64,000 nucleotides of DNA from positions 113,696 through 177,695 of the forward strand of contig NZ_JAZHPF010000007.1 of assembly GCF_036543075.1 (NCBI RefSeq). The letters run 5' to 3'. Both the position numbers and the translations under genes were made by a program. The stretch's first letter is position 1, and each line of letters starts with the position of its first letter. This document shows, in pieces, positions 9,029 through 17,616 of the stretch. Below the pieces are notes generated by a model, which had not been told where the DNA came from, did no database searches, and saw only the letters and a list, made by a program, of their open reading frames with translations. The stretch comes from Deinococcus sp. YIM 134068. Lineage in GTDB: Bacteria > Deinococcota > Deinococci > Deinococcales > Deinococcaceae.

Positions 9029-9318
9029 GTGACCCACTGCGCCGCTCGCCCTGCCCACGCTGCCCCTGCTGCCCTTCGCGTGCGGCCAGACGCCCCATGT
9101 GGAGCTGGGTCCCGCCGCCGGGCTGAAATACCCTCCTGTACGAGACGCCCACGTTCATGTCGAGCGGCTGGGGTCTGGTGGAGAACAACCGCAGCGACGC
9201 TGGGCGGGCCGCCCGTCCCCGGCGACCCCTGACCCGGAACGGCGTGATCTCCGCGCGGGGCTTCGGCGTCCACACGCCGAGTCAACGGACCTCTGATCTG
9301 GAGGGCACCTTTCCCTGA
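9029..9318 (+). pseudogene. Remnant of an NPCBM-domain lipoprotein gene
   Basis: Decayed gene in the 8815-9357 gap. A GTG at 9029 follows a GGAGGAG ribosome site. After a one-frame shift the reading frame gives a lipoprotein signal ending 'LPLLPFACGQTP' (lipobox-like), then a stop at 9124-9126. The next frame, open 9127-9315, reads 'NTLLYETPTFMSSGWGLVEN', 'NRSDAGR...', 'ARGFGVHTPSQ', matching the NPCBM pattern of intact neighbours (WTSAQNAWGPVEKDQSN ... [10 protein letters not shown]). The protein stops after about 60 residues of the domain. It marks loss of a fifth NPCBM lipoprotein from the locus. The rest of the gap (8815-9028) holds nothing recognisable. Confidence 0.6.
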
Positions 9319-9357
9319 AGTTTCCGGCAGAGACCCCGGCGGTCGCTCAGCGGTCGC

Positions 9358-10446
9358 TCAAACGGCCCCGGTGCGTGCCGGACGTTTGGTCCGAACCTCG
9401 GCCCCGGACAGGGGCGGCTCCTTCGGCGGCCAGAAGAAGGCCCCCGCCGCGAGCGCGAGCAGGGTCAGGGCCGCCCGCCGTGGTCCGTGGGGCAGGGTGA
9501 GCAGCCGGGGCAGACGCCGCAGGCCGTCCAGATAGAGCGCCAGCACCCGGCGGCGTCCGTAGTACCGCCGGGCGATGTACACGTCGTTTCGCAGCTTGTG
9601 GAAGTGGGCCGGGAGCCGCGCGGGGTCCGTCTCCAGGGCGATGTCGAGGGGAGCCTGCCGTGCCCGGTGGTGGGTCACGACGCTCCCGCCGACCAGATAC
9701 GCGGGACGGACATTCGTGATGCGGAGCGTGTACTCGGTGTCCTCGCCGAAGGTATGCAGGTCGCGCAGGGGCAGGCCCACCTCGCGGATCGTGTCGCGCG
9801 GCAGGAGGATCGAGACGAAGGTGGACTGCCGCAGCCGGACCACGCCCAGCGCGAGGTGGGTCTCCCACTCGGGGTACAGGTTGGGGCCGGGCCGCCCGTC
9901 CACGCCGGGGACGTTCATGGACGCACCGTTCGTGCCCACCACGCGGCTGCACACGAAGCCCACCTCCTCCCCGGCCCCGCCGAGCCGCCCGGCCCCGCCG
10001 ATCAGGGCACCCAGCGCCCCCGGCTCCGGCGTCACGTCGTCGTCCATCAGCCAGACCCACCCGAAGCCGCGCCGGTATGCCGCCTCCAGCCCGGTGTGGA
10101 AGCCGCTCGCGGACCCCGCGTTGTGCTCCAGCCGCACGACCTCCACCCCCGGAAAGGCGGCCCGCAGCAGCTCTCCCGTGCCGTCGGTCGAGGCATTGTC
10201 CACCACGAGCACGTGGTCGGGGGGGCAGGTCTGCCCGGTAACGGCCCCCAGGCACTCCCGCAGGAGGTCCCGGCGGTTGTAGGTGAGCACGACCGCGCAG
10301 ACCTGCCCCGCCGCGCCCGGCTCCCCCCGAACCGGGGCGGCCCCTCGCCAGATCAGGTCCCGCCCGCCTCCGACCGTGCCTTCCTCGCCCCGCCGTCTCG
10401 TCTCCCGGCGGTCGTCGGGGCGGTGGGCGGTCTCAGGGTGTGGCAC
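9358..10446 (-). CDS. GT2 family glycosyltransferase
   Basis: Inverting GT-A glycosyltransferase of about 362 residues, probably using a nucleotide sugar to extend the repeat unit. After a non-conserved, Arg/Gly-rich leader of about 45 residues, the domain begins at 'VCAVVLTYNRRDLLRECL'. Then come 'VLVVDNASTDGTGELL' and the metal-binding acidic cluster 'WVWLMDDDVTPEPGALGAL', which resembles rhamnosyl- and galactofuranosyltransferases. The C-terminus has a short hydrophobic stretch. The GTG start at 10446 overlaps the end of the upstream kelch lipoprotein gene by 14 bp, implying coupling. The leader is long for the family, so an internal GTG could be the true start. Confidence 0.85.
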   Translation of the reverse strand: MPHPETAHRPDDRRETRRRGEEGTVGGGRDLIWRGAAPVRGEPGAAGQVCAVVLTYNRRDLLRECLGAVTGQTCPPDHVLVVDNASTDGTGELLRAAFPGVEVVRLEHNAGSASGFHTGLEAAYRRGFGWVWLMDDDVTPEPGALGALIGGAGRLGGAGEEVGFVCSRVVGTNGASMNVPGVDGRPGPNLYPEWETHLALGVVRLRQSTFVSILLPRDTIREVGLPLRDLHTFGEDTEYTLRITNVRPAYLVGGSVVTHHRARQAPLDIALETDPARLPAHFHKLRNDVYIARRYYGRRRVLALYLDGLRRLPRLLTLPHGPRRAALTLLALAAGAFFWPPKEPPLSGAEVRTKRPARTGAV

Positions 10447-12766
10447 GCCAGCCCGTCTTCGTCCAACTCCCGCCCGAGTACACGTAGCCCGCGCCGGTCG
10501 CCGCCGCCACCCCCGACGAGCGGGCCGAGGGCAGCGGGGTCAGCGCCGTCCAGGTGTCCATTTGCGGGTCGTAGGCGCTCACGTCGGCCACCGAGCGCCC
10601 GTGCGAGACCTCGCCGCCCGCCACGATGAGCCGCCCGCCGAGCACGAAGGTCGAGTTCGAGATGTGCCCGCGTGCACGGGGAAGCGGCGCGCGGGTGGCC
10701 CAGGTGTTCGTCTGCGGGTCGTAGACGTTCAGGGTGGGCTGGGTGGTGGAGTGCTCGTCGTGGGCGTACTGCCCCCCGACCGCGTAGATCAGGCCGCCAA
10801 GCACCGCCGACCCCAGGTGGTGCCGGGGGTTGGGCAGCGGCGCGGCGGTGGTCCAGCTCGTCGCCCCCGCCGCGAGGTCCAGCACGTAGTGGTCCCCCAC
10901 ATTCTGGGTGCGCGCGAGGTTGGTGCCGCCGAAGTAGTGCAGCCGCCCCCCGAGGTGTTCGAGCTGCCCCGCCGAGCGCTCCACGGGCAGGTCGGGCAGC
11001 CGGGTGTAGGTGTTGTCCGCGATGGAGTAGCGCCACACCGCCCGCGCCCCGAAGACCTGCCCGTTCCAGGCCGAGTTGGCGAGGTAGCCGCCCGCGATAT
11101 AGATGAACGCCCCGTCGCTGGCGATGCCCATGTGGGTGCCGCCCCGGTCGGGCAGCGGCGCGAGGGCCGTCCAGGTGTTCGCCGCCGGGTCGTACACGAG
11201 GGCGCGGTTGGTCGGTGTGCAGCAGCTCTTGAGGCTGTCGAAGCCCCCGAAGGTGTAGATGCGCCCGTTCACCATCCGGCCCTGCGCCTCGGAGACGTTG
11301 TGGGGTTGAGGAGCGACCGCCGTGAAGGTGAAGGTGTTTGCCGCCGGGGTCCGGGGCCGCGTGGTGCTTGCCGTGGCCGGGGCCGACACGTTCCCCTCCG
11401 CGTCCACCGCCCGCACCCGGTAGAAGGAGGGGGAATCCTCCGGCGCGTGCGGGTCGCTGAGGTTCGAGGCCGTCAGCGTGCCCGGCGTGGCGGGGGCGAA
11501 AGGACCGCCCTCCCGCGCCGCGCGCTCCACCCGGTAGCCCGCGAGGTCGGCGTCCGCGACATCGCCCCAGGCGAGGGCGATGCCACCCTGGGTGGGGGTC
11601 GCCGTGAGGCCGGTCGGCGCGGCGGGCGGGCGGCTGTCCGGCGCGCACGTCACCCGCGCCCCCGCCCAGTCGGCGTGATCGTAGCTGATGCCGTTGCCGC
11701 CGTCGGTCACGACGAGCCGGAGGTTCCCCACGCCCGTCACGTCCACGTTGACGGCCCGCGCCGCCTCGGTCCCCGTGACCACGCCGCTGTCGTAGAGCCT
11801 GGTCGCCGTGCCGTTCCACACCTGGAAGACGACCGCCCCCCGATCGCCCACCTCGTCGTCCACCCCGACCTGCGCGGTGAAGACGCTGCACGCGCCGTCC
11901 AGCGCGTAGCTCACCTCGCTGCGGGCGTGGACGCCCAGCCCCTTGCTGAAGACCTGCCCGCCGACCGTCAGCGCCCGCCCGTCGCCCGACCCCTGCTCGC
12001 CGTTGCTGCGGTCGCGCTCCAGCGGCCCCCAGGCATTCTGGGCCGAGGTCCACGTCAGGTCTGAAAGGAAGCTCTCGCGGCCCGGCGTGCGGGGCGGACA
12101 GCTCACCTTCGCCGCCGCCCAGTCGGCGTGGTCGGAGCTGATCCCGTTGCCGCCGTCTGTGACGACCAGGCGCAGGTCCTGAACACCCGTGATGTCCAGG
12201 TTGATCGCCCGCGCCGCGTCGGTGCCCCGCAGGAGGCCGCTGTCGTAGAGCTTGGTCGCCGTGCCGCTCCACACCTGGAAGACGACGCTGCCCCCGCTCC
12301 CCACCTCGTCATCTACCCCAACCTGAGCGGTGAAGACGTTACACATGCCGCCCAGCGCGTAGCTCACCTCGGAGTTGGCATGGACGCCCAGCCCCTTGCT
12401 GAAGGTCTGCCCGCCGACCGTCAGCGAGCGGCCATCGGTGGCGAACTTGTCGCCGTTGCTCTGGTCCTTCTCCACGGGTCCCCAGGCGTTCTGCGCCGAG
12501 GTCCACGTCAGGTCCGACAGGAAGTTCTCGCCGCTTACCTCCGCCGCCGCCAGCCCGGTCGCCCCGGTGCGGACGCCCTCCCAGGGGTAGCTGCGCCCGC
12601 CCGCGTAGGGGTCGCCCGCCGGGGTCTCCAGGCGGTCGCTCCAGGGAAAGCCCGCCACCTCCGCCTCCGTCCCCGCCGTGTCCGAGCGGGCGCACGCGGC
12701 CAGCCCGAGCATCATCCCCACCCACAGGGCCGACCGCCGCACCTGCCTTACCGAGAGCTTGTGCAT
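10433..12766 (-). CDS. Lipoprotein: 2 x NPCBM, Fn3-like and kelch beta-propeller
   Basis: A 777-residue surface lipoprotein. Order: signal with lipobox LAAC (Cys25); aromatic/Gly motif 'DPYAGGRSYPWEGVR' (about 52-66); NPCBM 1 (about 75-225) and NPCBM 2 (about 228-375), each with 'WTSAQNAWGP', 'GLGVHA', 'VGVDDEVG', 'SDHADWA/YDHADWA'; a fibronectin-like segment (about 378-470, 'PAAPTGLTATPTQGGIALAW'); then kelch repeats to the end ('GRIYTFGGFDS', 'YDPAANTWTALAPLP', 'LIYAVGGQY'). NPCBM domains bind carbohydrate; kelch propellers are binding or galactose-oxidase-like folds, and no oxidase residues were assigned. ATG 12766. It is followed by the GT2 gene with overlap, tying it to polysaccharide synthesis. 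Part of its NPCBM DNA nearly duplicates the upstream gene. Confidence 0.85.
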   Translation of the reverse strand: MHKLSVRQVRRSALWVGMMLGLAACARSDTAGTEAEVAGFPWSDRLETPAGDPYAGGRSYPWEGVRTGATGLAAAEVSGENFLSDLTWTSAQNAWGPVEKDQSNGDKFATDGRSLTVGGQTFSKGLGVHANSEVSYALGGMCNVFTAQVGVDDEVGSGGSVVFQVWSGTATKLYDSGLLRGTDAARAINLDITGVQDLRLVVTDGGNGISSDHADWAAAKVSCPPRTPGRESFLSDLTWTSAQNAWGPLERDRSNGEQGSGDGRALTVGGQVFSKGLGVHARSEVSYALDGACSVFTAQVGVDDEVGDRGAVVFQVWNGTATRLYDSGVVTGTEAARAVNVDVTGVGNLRLVVTDGGNGISYDHADWAGARVTCAPDSRPPAAPTGLTATPTQGGIALAWGDVADADLAGYRVERAAREGGPFAPATPGTLTASNLSDPHAPEDSPSFYRVRAVDAEGNVSAPATASTTRPRTPAANTFTFTAVAPQPHNVSEAQGRMVNGRIYTFGGFDSLKSCCTPTNRALVYDPAANTWTALAPLPDRGGTHMGIASDGAFIYIAGGYLANSAWNGQVFGARAVWRYSIADNTYTRLPDLPVERSAGQLEHLGGRLHYFGGTNLARTQNVGDHYVLDLAAGATSWTTAAPLPNPRHHLGSAVLGGLIYAVGGQYAHDEHSTTQPTLNVYDPQTNTWATRAPLPRARGHISNSTFVLGGRLIVAGGEVSHGRSVADVSAYDPQMDTWTALTPLPSARSSGVAAATGAGYVYSGGSWTKTGWRATP
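12066..12650 (-). repeat. DNA segment nearly duplicated at about 15056-15602
   Basis: The first NPCBM module and preceding linker of this gene and the matching part of the next gene (about 15056-15602) are nearly identical in nucleotide sequence over long runs. One example is the stretch around 'ggaggccgctgtcgtagagc' at 12232 and 15187; another is the linker 'gcgcccgcccgcgtaggggt', found three times (near 12592, 15547 and 15611). The two copies are in direct orientation about 3 kb apart. This supports recent duplication or gene conversion. Confidence 0.65.
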
Positions 12767-12875
12767 CTTGTTCCTTTCCCCTGCCTCTTGTTCTGTCCCT
12801 TGTCAGGAGTCAACCGTTAGAGGGGCACCACGGGGAGGGGGAGAAGGCCGATCCGCCTTCCCCCTCCCCGTCCCC

Positions 12876-15740
12876 TCAGCGCACGATCTCGACGCCCGAC
12901 AGCGCCGGGTAGTCCACGGAGGCGGCGAGGTCCAGCGTGAGTTTGCCGTCGCTGACGGTCACGCCGGGGAGGTCCACCGCCAGGGCCGTGCGCCCGCCGC
13001 CGCTGCGGGCCACGATGTCGAGGTCGTCCAACCGCAGGGTGCCCTCCGCCGTCACGTCGAAGACCCGCCGCCCCGCCGTGGTGTGCGCGAGGTCGGCGAA
13101 GTGCAGCCGCACGAGGTAGGTGCCGTTGTCGATGGGCACGTTGTACACGATCTGGCGCGGGGTGACGGTGCCCACGTTGCCCCGGTAGGTGCGGTAGAGC
13201 AGGTCGTTGTCGGTGCCCGCGATCTCGATGCCGGAGGCGTGGTTGCCCTCGTTCACGGCGGACGCGGGGAGGTAGGGCGCGTCGCCGTTCTGGTCCCGGT
13301 CGGAGAGCCACACGTTCCCAGCAGGGTCGGTGAAGGTCGGGCCGCCCACGTTGAGGAGCACGGGCGCGGGCTTGATGTTGCCGATCACGTAGATGTTGTC
13401 GTTGTAATCGTAGTTGATGCCCGCATAGTCCATGATCATGAAGTAGGTGTTCGGCATCACGGCCCCGGCGCGGTCTTTGGCCCGGTAGAAGCGTAGGTGC
13501 TGGCCGCAGGGCCGCGCGCACCCCGCCGAGCGGTCGGCGGTCTGGCTGTTGCGCCGGGGGTCGCTCCACTCGCCGTCCACCTTGAGGCCGAAGGTGGGCA
13601 CCGTGGGCGTGAAGCCCGCCACCGCGAGCGCCTGGGAGCCGTTCAGGCGGGGCAGCACGCTCTGGCCGTCCACGCCCGCGTGGGTCAGGACCGGGAGGGC
13701 GGTCGCGTTGCGCTTGTCATGCCACGAGAGGGTGGCCGTCTGCCCCTGGGTGTGGTACGCCGCGAGCTGCCGAACGGTGACGGGCTGGGTCTCGTCGGCG
13801 CGCTGCCAGTAGGGCGCGAGCACCTCGTCGCCCTGTGCCCGCACCAGCCCGAGCTGGTCGAAGGTGGTCTCGCCCCCCAGGAAGCCGAAGGTGTACCCGA
13901 AGGCGTCCCTGATCTGGAAGATGTTGGGTTCCTGATTCTGCTCGGACAGGCTCTGCCACAGCCCGGCGAGCTGCACCACCCGGTTGGGCGTGGCCGCGTC
14001 GTTCGTGCCCACCGTCAGGGTGCCGAAGTGCCCCTTCGTCGCCTCGGCGGTGAAACGCAGCCGCACGTCCGCGTGCCCCCCGGTGGGGATGTCGAGCGGC
14101 AGGGTCACGGCGGGGTCCACCGCCCACGGGCCGCCCACTGTCAGGGCACTCACCCGCAGCATCGAGGTCCCGGTGCTTTTCAGGCGCACGGTGACGAGAT
14201 TGTGAACGCCATTGCTCGGCGGGGCCGTCAGGCTGCCGATGCGGCTGAAGACGAGCCGGTCGGGCCAGGGGCCGCCGTCGAGGTTCTCGACCTCCAGGGT
14301 GGCCGTGCCCGTGCCCGTGCGGATGGCGCTCGCGGTGGCGGGGAGCGAACGGTTGCCGCTCGTGTCCACCGCGACGACCTGGTAGTACGACCGCACGCCC
14401 TCGGGTGCCGGGTCGCTGTACGCCGAGGCCGCCACCGGCTGCGGGGTGAGGGCAGTGAAGGGACCGTCGGGCAGTGCCGCTCGGAAGACCAGATAGCCGC
14501 CCAGGTCGGCCTCCGTATTGTCGCCCCAGTCCAGCGCGATGCCGTCCGCACCGGGGACGGCGGTGAGACCTCCCGGCGCGGCGGGCGGGGTGGTGTCCGT
14601 CGCGCAGCTCACCCGCGCCTCGGCCCAGTCGGCGTGGTCGTAGCTCGCCCCGTCGCCCGCGCTGTCCGTCACCAGCCGCAACTCCTGCACCCCGCTTACA
14701 TTCACGCTCACGGGCAGGGCCGGGTCCACGCCGCGCCGCACCGGACTCTCGTAGAGCTTGACCCCATCGCCGAACACCTGGAAGACGACGCTGCCCCGGT
14801 CGCCCACCTCGTCGTCGAGGCCGACCTGCGCGGTGAAGGTCGTGCAGCGTGCCCCCAGCGCGTAGGCCACGGTGGCGACCGCGTGGACGCCCAGCCCCTT
14901 GGTGAAGGTCTGCCCGCCGACCGTCAGCGCCCGCCCGTCGCCCAGCGCCTTCTCGCCGTTGCTGAGGTCCCTCTCGATGGGTCCCCAGTTGTTCTGCGCC
15001 AGGGTCCACGGCAGGTCGGAGAGGAAGTTGTCCCCGCTGGGCTGCCGCGCCGGACAGCTCACCTTCGCCTCGGCCCAGTCGGCGTGGTCGGAGCTGATCC
15101 CGTTGCCGCCGTCTGTGATGACCAGCCGCAGGTTCTGCACCCCCGTCACGTCCACACTGACGGCCCGCGCCGCGTCGGTGCCGCGCAGGAGGCCGCTGTC
15201 GTAGAGCTTGGTCGCCGTGCCGCTCCACACCTGGAAGACGACGCTGCCCGCGCTGCCCACCTCGTCGTCCACCCCGACCTGCGCGGTGAAGACGTTACAC
15301 ATGCCCCCCAGGGCGTAGCTCACCTCGGAGTTGGCATGAACGCCCAGTCCCTTGGCGAAGGTCTGCCCGCCGACCGTCAGCGTGCGCCCGTCCCCGCCGA
15401 GTTTATCGCCGTTGCTGCGGTCCTTCTCGATGGGTCCCCAGGCGTTCTGCGCCGAGGTCCACGTGAGGTCCGACAGATAATTTTCGTTGCTCACGTCCGC
15501 CGCTTGAAGACCGGGGGCCGGGGCGTGGGCACCGACCCACGGGTAGCTGCGCCCGCCCGCGTAGGGGTCGCCCGCCGGGGTGTCCAGGCGGTCGCTCCAG
15601 GGATAACTCTGCCCGCCCGCGTAGGGGTCGTTCGCGTCCGGCGAATCGGACCGCGAACACGCCCCCAGCACCAGCCCCAGGCCCACCAGCCCCACCGCCC
15701 ACACGGGGCGGCCCGCCCGCCTCACCTGCCTGTTCGCCAT
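12876..15740 (-). CDS. Lipoprotein: 2 x NPCBM, Fn3-like, DUF4114-like and malectin domains
   Basis: A 954-residue lipoprotein. Lipobox LGAC (Cys28); motif 'NDPYAGGQSYPWSDRLDTPAG' in part, present twice; NPCBM 1 (about 95-235) and 2 (about 240-385); fibronectin-like segment with 'AAPGGLTAVPGADGIALDW'; a choice-of-anchor/ASH-like segment; a module containing 'IMDYAGINYDYNDNIYVIG', which resembles calcium-binding DUF4114; and a C-terminal malectin domain ('VLLNVGGPTFTDPAGN', 'YLVRLHFADLAHTTAGRRVF'). Malectin domains bind di-glucose-type sugars. The start ATG at 15740 has GGAGGAAG just upstream; in-frame codons further up are not likely starts. Upstream DNA carries a CAACG-TTT-CGTTG inverted repeat near 15803. 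The gap to the next minus gene is 109 bp. Confidence 0.85.
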   Translation of the reverse strand: MANRQVRRAGRPVWAVGLVGLGLVLGACSRSDSPDANDPYAGGQSYPWSDRLDTPAGDPYAGGRSYPWVGAHAPAPGLQAADVSNENYLSDLTWTSAQNAWGPIEKDRSNGDKLGGDGRTLTVGGQTFAKGLGVHANSEVSYALGGMCNVFTAQVGVDDEVGSAGSVVFQVWSGTATKLYDSGLLRGTDAARAVSVDVTGVQNLRLVITDGGNGISSDHADWAEAKVSCPARQPSGDNFLSDLPWTLAQNNWGPIERDLSNGEKALGDGRALTVGGQTFTKGLGVHAVATVAYALGARCTTFTAQVGLDDEVGDRGSVVFQVFGDGVKLYESPVRRGVDPALPVSVNVSGVQELRLVTDSAGDGASYDHADWAEARVSCATDTTPPAAPGGLTAVPGADGIALDWGDNTEADLGGYLVFRAALPDGPFTALTPQPVAASAYSDPAPEGVRSYYQVVAVDTSGNRSLPATASAIRTGTGTATLEVENLDGGPWPDRLVFSRIGSLTAPPSNGVHNLVTVRLKSTGTSMLRVSALTVGGPWAVDPAVTLPLDIPTGGHADVRLRFTAEATKGHFGTLTVGTNDAATPNRVVQLAGLWQSLSEQNQEPNIFQIRDAFGYTFGFLGGETTFDQLGLVRAQGDEVLAPYWQRADETQPVTVRQLAAYHTQGQTATLSWHDKRNATALPVLTHAGVDGQSVLPRLNGSQALAVAGFTPTVPTFGLKVDGEWSDPRRNSQTADRSAGCARPCGQHLRFYRAKDRAGAVMPNTYFMIMDYAGINYDYNDNIYVIGNIKPAPVLLNVGGPTFTDPAGNVWLSDRDQNGDAPYLPASAVNEGNHASGIEIAGTDNDLLYRTYRGNVGTVTPRQIVYNVPIDNGTYLVRLHFADLAHTTAGRRVFDVTAEGTLRLDDLDIVARSGGGRTALAVDLPGVTVSDGKLTLDLAASVDYPALSGVEIVR

Positions 15741-15872
15741 AGCTTCCTCCCGAAGTGGATGCCTCTGAAAATCTGAACTGCCCCAGCATGGGGAGCCGGG
15801 CGTCAACGTTTCGTTGCAAGGGGGGCGGGAGGTGGCCGTGGGGTGTGGGTGGGGGTGCCGTCGCGGTTCCCT

Positions 15873-15904
15873 TTTATTTTTCGTTAGCGCGCGGTGCCTA
15901 CGCT
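15873..15904 (+). promoter_or_regulatory. Promoter of the polymerase operon with shared 18-bp box
   Basis: TTTATTTTTCGTTAGCGC (15873-15890), 4 nt, then extended -10 TGCCTACGCT (15895-15904, hexamer TACGCT). The 18-bp box is identical to that before ugd on the other strand. The start codon at 16051 is about 140 nt downstream, so the message would have a long leader; nothing structured was recognised in it. Confidence 0.7.
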
Positions 15905-16050
15905 CGGGGAAGAGGGCGGGGGCCGTGCTCGTGTGGGCGGTGGGGCAGGCCGCCTCCCCCCATCCCCAACGTCAGCGTACCGTTGTCTCATGAAGTTCAT
16001 CCCCGAGCCTCACCCCTGAACCGCAGAAACCGCAGAGAGGAGCGAGACCT

Positions 16051-17616
16051 GTGCAAAGACCCCTGGCGGCCCGACTGCCTGCGGCCTCACCGGAGCGGCC
16101 CCCGTGGACGTGGACGCCCGCCCCCTGGGTGTTCGCCCTGGGCGCGGCGGGCCTGGCCCTGTTCGCGGGCGTGACGACGGTGGAGCGGCCCCTCCTCGCC
16201 GTCGGCGCGGCGCTCGGCGTGTTCGCGCTGGGTGTGGCGCTGGCGCTGCGGGCCGAGCTGCCCCGGCTGGCGCTGGGCGTACTGGGCGGCGTGCTGCTGG
16301 GCTACGCGCTGCTGGGGCGCGGCTTCGCCTACGTGGGGGCGGCCCCGCTGTACGTGGGCGAACTCACCCTGGTCCTCGTGCTCGGCGCGGCGCTGCTGAT
16401 GACCCGCCCGCGCACCCTGGCGCGGCTGCCCCTGGCGTGGCTCCTGGGGGGCCTGTTGCTCGTCGGCCTCGTGACGACGCTGCCCCACGTGGGCACCTAC
16501 GGCCTCGACGCCCTGCGCGACGCCGTGCTGTGGGGCTACGGCCTCTTCGCGTTGGCGGTGGCGGCCCTGCTGCTGCGCGCCGGGGGAGTGCTGGATGCGG
16601 CGCGGGCCTACGCGCGGTGCGTGCCGGTCTTCCTGTGGTGCGCGCCCGTGGTGATCGTGGCGGGCGAGGTGGCGGCGGCGGCCCTCCCCCGCTTCCCCGG
16701 TGCGGCGGCCCCACTGGGCGAACTCAAGGGCGGGGACGTGGCCGTTCACCTCGCGGGCATCGCCGCGCTGCTGCTGCTGGGGCTGCCCCGGTTGCTCGCG
16801 TCGGGCCGGGCGGCGCTCCTCCCGCACGCGGCCTGGGCGCGGCGCGAGTGGGTGTGGTGGGCGCTGTGGCTCGCGGCGGCAGCGATTCCGGTCTTCCGGG
16901 TGCGGGCGGGGCTGCTGTCCATCGTGGTCGCGGTCCTCGTCGTCGTGCTGCTGCGGCCCGGCAGCCGCTGGGGCAAGCCCGCCGCGCTGACCACGCTGGC
17001 GCTCGCCGGGCTGCTCACGCTGGGGGGCGGCATCACCCTGGGCGAGCGGCGCAACACCATCTCCGCCGAGGCCCTGGTGCAGAACCTCCAGAGCATCTCG
17101 GGCCAGAGTGACGACAGCTACCGCAACGGGACCCGCAGTTGGCGGCTGAACTGGTGGGGCGACATCGCGCGCTACACCTTCACCGGGCCGTACTTCTGGA
17201 CGGGCAAGGGCTACGGCATCAACCTCGCCGACGCCGACGGCTACCAGCTCGGCTACGCGGCGGGCGAGGCCCGCCTACGCAGCCCGCACAACGGCCACCT
17301 CACCCTCCTGGCGCGTTCCGGGGTGCCGGGGCTGGTCGCCTGGACGCTGCTGAACCTTACCTTCGCGCTCGGGCTGCTGCGGGCCTACTTCCGCGCGCGG
17401 GCCGCCCGGCGGGAGCTGTGGGCGCGGCTTAACCTGTGGACGCTGGCGTACTGGGCCGCCTTCATGACGAACGCCTCCTTCGACGTGTACCTCGAAGGCC
17501 CGACGGGCGGCATCCCGTTCTGGTGTCTGTTCGGCTTCGGGATCGCCCTGCTCGCGGTGCAGCGGCGTTCTCCTCCCATCGTCTCACCCCCCCTTCCCCC
17601 CCGAGGTGCCGCATGA
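16051..17616 (+). CDS. Wzy/O-antigen ligase family membrane protein (polysaccharide polymerase)
   Basis: Integral membrane protein of 521 residues with about ten or more hydrophobic segments. In Wzx/Wzy systems such a protein polymerises the repeat units on the outer face of the membrane. The Wzy_C region has the hallmark 'RSPHNGHLTLLARSGVPGL', preceded by the long extracytoplasmic loop 'SYRNGTRSWRLNWWGDIARY' that is typical of WaaL/Wzy proteins; the conserved Arg residues and His of this loop are present. Start is GTG at 16051 with a GAGAGGAG site. The stop overlaps the next ATG (ATGA), so it heads a coupled plus-strand operon. Distinction between polymerase and ligase rests on context. Confidence 0.85.
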   Translation: MQRPLAARLPAASPERPPWTWTPAPWVFALGAAGLALFAGVTTVERPLLAVGAALGVFALGVALALRAELPRLALGVLGGVLLGYALLGRGFAYVGAAPLYVGELTLVLVLGAALLMTRPRTLARLPLAWLLGGLLLVGLVTTLPHVGTYGLDALRDAVLWGYGLFALAVAALLLRAGGVLDAARAYARCVPVFLWCAPVVIVAGEVAAAALPRFPGAAAPLGELKGGDVAVHLAGIAALLLLGLPRLLASGRAALLPHAAWARREWVWWALWLAAAAIPVFRVRAGLLSIVVAVLVVVLLRPGSRWGKPAALTTLALAGLLTLGGGITLGERRNTISAEALVQNLQSISGQSDDSYRNGTRSWRLNWWGDIARYTFTGPYFWTGKGYGINLADADGYQLGYAAGEARLRSPHNGHLTLLARSGVPGLVAWTLLNLTFALGLLRAYFRARAARRELWARLNLWTLAYWAAFMTNASFDVYLEGPTGGIPFWCLFGFGIALLAVQRRSPPIVSPPLPPRGAA

